From Bdellovibrionaceae bacterium UBA5009 (GTDB lineage: Bacteria > Bdellovibrionota > Bdellovibrionia > Bdellovibrionales > Bdellovibrionaceae): DNA of 8,123 nucleotides. This document shows, piece by piece, positions 6,234-8,123 of this stretch. A model generated the notes under the pieces. That model did not search any database, had not been told where the DNA came from, and worked only from the letters and a program-made list of their open reading frames with translations. A program made the translations under genes and the position numbers. Location of the stretch: contig DGYJ01000011.1 in the NCBI GenBank assembly GCA_002396665.1, forward strand, positions 48,865-56,987, given 5' to 3'. The stretch's first letter is position 1. Each line of letters starts with the position of its first letter.

Positions 6234-7924
6234 TCCAACAAATCGCTTATGGCTTGAAATAAATCCAATTGCGAATCGACCAAAGAATCTTCAGAAATAA
6301 TTCCTGACTGTTCATTCACCAACTGCTCTGCCGTCACAAAACGGGTTTTAACACTTGCAAAAAGCTGTCGATTTTTAAGTTCCCAATTGGGATTCAATCC
6401 GGCATTTAAAAAACGAGTTGATTCGTTTTCAATTTCATTTGTTCTTTCTAATTTATTTTTAATCAAAGAGGCCCGTCCATTAATCAATTGCCTTGGCTGA
6501 TGAAAACCCAATTGCGCTTGCTTCGAAATAATAATTTGCATGTTATTTTTTGAAGAAAAATGATTCAAACCCGTCAACAACAAAGGACAGGCTGAATTGC
6601 ATTGATCCAAAACCGCAACGACAAGCTTTTTACCCGTGGCTTTTAAATGTTCATCGGCAAATGAAATCAATTTTTTGCGTAGACGCAAAGTTTGATCAGG
6701 ATCTCCACCAGCGCTATTGATCAAAACTGCCGTGGGCTTTTGGATCGACTTCCCATTTAAAATCAAAGAAAGCTTTCTGACGCTTCGTAAATTGATATCA
6801 GACTGAAAAAACACCATGTCGTAGGTTCCCTGATCTGCACGCATAATTTTTTTAGATAAAGTTGCTGCCACAGAACGTTGACTGCCAATCACAGACCCAC
6901 TTGCAAGGCTTGAAGGTTTACGTTTTGGTCCTTGGGTTGCAAATTTTGATTTTGCTTTTTTCTGTGGAACTAAACAACCCATGGGGGTACGACCATTTAA
7001 CCATGGGGTTGGCTTTAGGCCCGCACCCTTCCAAAGCTTAGGAGCAATTTTCACTGCGACATGCCCACAATAACCTGCACGTAATACTTTGTGACCTTTG
7101 ACTGTGACGACATCACCACAGCGAATCGTATAACGCCCTTTTCCTGACACACAGACAGATCCAATGGGTAAGTTGTCGTTGTACCTAGCAGGGGTCATGC
7201 CACAATTGCTTTTTTGCAAGATAGAATACATTTCTGTCGCTTTGCCACCACCTGGATTTGGAACTTTACAAACACCAAATTTATAAAGCTCGGCCTTCAC
7301 TTCACGAGCACAATAGGTCATTTTTTTAATTCGAACTTTTCTTTTAAGCGAAGCATACTGATCCTGTACCCATATCACCATGTCAGGCGAATCAGATTGC
7401 TCAAGGGCCGATAATTTTTCAATATTCAACTCTTGTAAATTTTCGATCCTTAAGTCCGAAGCGTTGACCCAAAAATTCAAAGGCAAATCATTGCCAACCT
7501 CTTCCATCTCTTCGATTTCCGAGTCAATAATCGAAGTCGGTTCTAGCGATAGCAAAAACTCTTTATTGCCATTTGCGGAAATACGCTGATCCGAGACCAT
7601 AAGATTCACTTCACTTGGAATTTCGACAGTATCACCAGCTACAATGGTCTTAAGGTTTCCTTCGCCGCGCTCTGTATCATCCCCAAGGATTTCACTAATT
7701 TGAATTTGAAATGCATGACGAACATTGAATTGCCGTCCTTGACTAAGGGGCGTTGGGACTTGGCTAGTCTCTGGGGACGAAAGGCCTTTTTGGATTAAGA
7801 TTGAAACCTGGCTTACACTCAGGTCACCACTGAGCATTTGATTTGGCAATTGATTCGAATAGGACGGACTTATCATAGAAATGATTAAAAGCACAGTACC
7901 TAGGGAAACGTTCTTGATAGACAT
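6230..7924 (-). CDS. Exported multidomain protein with C-terminal ClpP-fold (COG3904-like) domain
   Basis: This 564-aa protein has a Sec signal peptide (1-23, core LGTVLLIISMI, cleavage after SYS) and should be periplasmic or secreted. Residues about 68-130 look like a small beta domain (ISEILGD, then AGDTVEIPSE and KEFLLSLEP). Residues about 200-320 hold seven cysteines (205, 219, 241, 258, 269, 286, 317). The pattern YCAREVKAEL, then CGDVV, then YCGHVAV recalls CHAP/NlpC-P60 cysteine hydrolases, with C205 and H288 as possible catalytic residues, but this is tentative. A basic, serine-rich linker (321-365) leads to a ClpP/crotonase-fold domain (366-545): INSAGGDP (402-409), CNSAC (442-446, nucleophile candidate S444), LGFHQP (472-477, H475) and a ClpP-like end FVTAEQ (529-534) then GIIS. 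The C-x-S-A-C and G-F-H motifs match my recollection of COG3904 periplasmic proteins. I could not place the third catalytic residue. The start at 7924 is set by AAGGAG six bases upstream and by the signal peptide; an upstream in-frame ATG at 7984 would run through this site. The substrate is unknown. Confidence 0.8.
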   Translation of the reverse strand: MSIKNVSLGTVLLIISMISPSYSNQLPNQMLSGDLSVSQVSILIQKGLSSPETSQVPTPLSQGRQFNVRHAFQIQISEILGDDTERGEGNLKTIVAGDTVEIPSEVNLMVSDQRISANGNKEFLLSLEPTSIIDSEIEEMEEVGNDLPLNFWVNASDLRIENLQELNIEKLSALEQSDSPDMVIWVQDQYASLKRKVRIKKMTYCAREVKAELYKFGVCKVPNPGGGKATEMYSILQKSNCGMTPARYNDNLPIGSVCVSGKGRYTIRCGDVVTVKGHKVLRAGYCGHVAVKIAPKLWKGAGLKPTPWLNGRTPMGCLVPQKKAKSKFATQGPKRKPSSLASGSVIGSQRSVAATLSKKIMRADQGTYDMVFFQSDINLRSVRKLSLILNGKSIQKPTAVLINSAGGDPDQTLRLRKKLISFADEHLKATGKKLVVAVLDQCNSACPLLLTGLNHFSSKNNMQIIISKQAQLGFHQPRQLINGRASLIKNKLERTNEIENESTRFLNAGLNPNWELKNRQLFASVKTRFVTAEQLVNEQSGIISEDSLVDSQLDLFQAISDLLD

Positions 7925-7930
7925 GCAAAA

Positions 7931-7936
7931 CTCCTT
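7931..7936 (-). promoter_or_regulatory. Ribosome binding site deciding the start of the 564-aa gene
   Basis: On the minus strand AAGGAG is followed by six bases and ATG at 7924. This perfect site, together with a signal peptide starting exactly there, rules against the ATG 60 bases upstream. Confidence 0.8.
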
Positions 7937-8032
7937 GTGTACGAAAGGAACATTGCATGCTTTGCAAAAACTGAGCTCGCCCAAACAGGTTTAAACAATA
8001 TTACGTGGGATTTAAGATAAAAAAGGCGACGA

Positions 8033-8109
8033 TTTTTTTGACACTTCAGCGCGCTACGTCTTCTCGACATTTCAAGATATTTTTCCAGCTAAGAATTTTG
8101 TCAAAAAAA
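8033..8109. repeat. 11-bp inverted repeat in the upstream region of the 564-aa gene
   Basis: TTTTTTTGACA (8033-8043) and TGTCAAAAAAA (8099-8109) are perfect inverted copies separated by 55 bases. The right copy contains the candidate -35 of the minus-strand promoter, and the left copy contains a plus-strand TTGACA without an evident -10. A palindrome AGCGCGCT lies between them (8048-8055). The whole 199-base stretch 7925-8123 holds no convincing gene. Confidence 0.4.
8074..8104 (-). promoter_or_regulatory. Candidate promoter of the 564-aa gene
   Basis: On the minus strand a consensus TTGACA (8104-8099) is followed after 19 bp by TATCTT (8079-8074), or after 18 bp by ATATCT. This would give a leader of roughly 140 bases. 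A second TATCTT (8019-8014), closer to the gene, lacks a good -35. Confidence 0.4.
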
Positions 8110-8123
8110 AAGAATACCTACGG

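Noticed and set aside
7925..7984. Upstream in-frame ATG at 7984 extending the 564-aa protein by 20 residues
   Set aside because: The extension would bury the signal peptide and runs through a perfect AAGGAG placed six bases before the ATG at 7924.
1..8123. tRNA, rRNA, CRISPR, transposon or phage elements
   Set aside because: No repeat-spacer pattern, cloverleaf, transposase or integrase motif, or terminal repeats with target duplication were seen.

Overview
This 8.1 kb window reads as ordinary chromosome of a Gram-negative bacterium. It is moderately AT-rich, with many AAA/GAA/AAT codons, Sec and lipoprotein signals, and short intergenic gaps. The gene content (several secreted or envelope hydrolases beside an hflX housekeeping gene) and the protein style resemble Bdellovibrionota, but that placement is an impression, not a proof. 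I see no tRNA, rRNA, CRISPR array, insertion sequence, phage gene or integrase.

Layout, left to right. (a) 3-137: C-terminal end of a + strand gene that continues off the left edge, closed by a short hairpin/T-run. (b) 142-996, minus: an unrecognised secreted protein of 284 aa. (c) 1069-2319, minus: an MFS transporter of the proton-coupled organic-acid/metabolite type. (d) 2320-2392: a 73-bp divergent promoter region. (e) 2393-3505, plus: a type-2 (permuted) short-chain polyhydroxyalkanoate depolymerase-like lipoprotein. (f) 3498-4781, plus: a membrane-anchored M19 dipeptidase whose start overlaps the end of the depolymerase gene. (g) 4782-4933: intergenic, with a hairpin, a tandem direct repeat and a strong Shine-Dalgarno. 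(h) 4934-6199, plus: the ribosome-associated GTPase HflX, starting at TTG. (i) 6180-6217: a perfect 14-bp inverted repeat acting as terminator and containing the hflX stop codon. (j) 6230-7924, minus: a 564-aa exported multidomain protein ending in a ClpP-fold (COG3904-like) domain. (k) 7925-8123: its upstream region, with a TTGACA promoter element and an 11-bp inverted repeat.

The most coherent functional unit is (c)-(f): a divergently transcribed transporter next to two translationally coupled envelope hydrolases, one for polyester and one for dipeptides. A nutrient-scavenging role is a reasonable inference. The most unusual protein is (j), which appears to join a small secreted beta domain, a cysteine-rich CHAP/NlpC-like region and a ClpP-like serine-hydrolase domain in one periplasmic polypeptide. 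I found no convincing evidence of a wholly new multi-gene system. The items below are leads of modest size.
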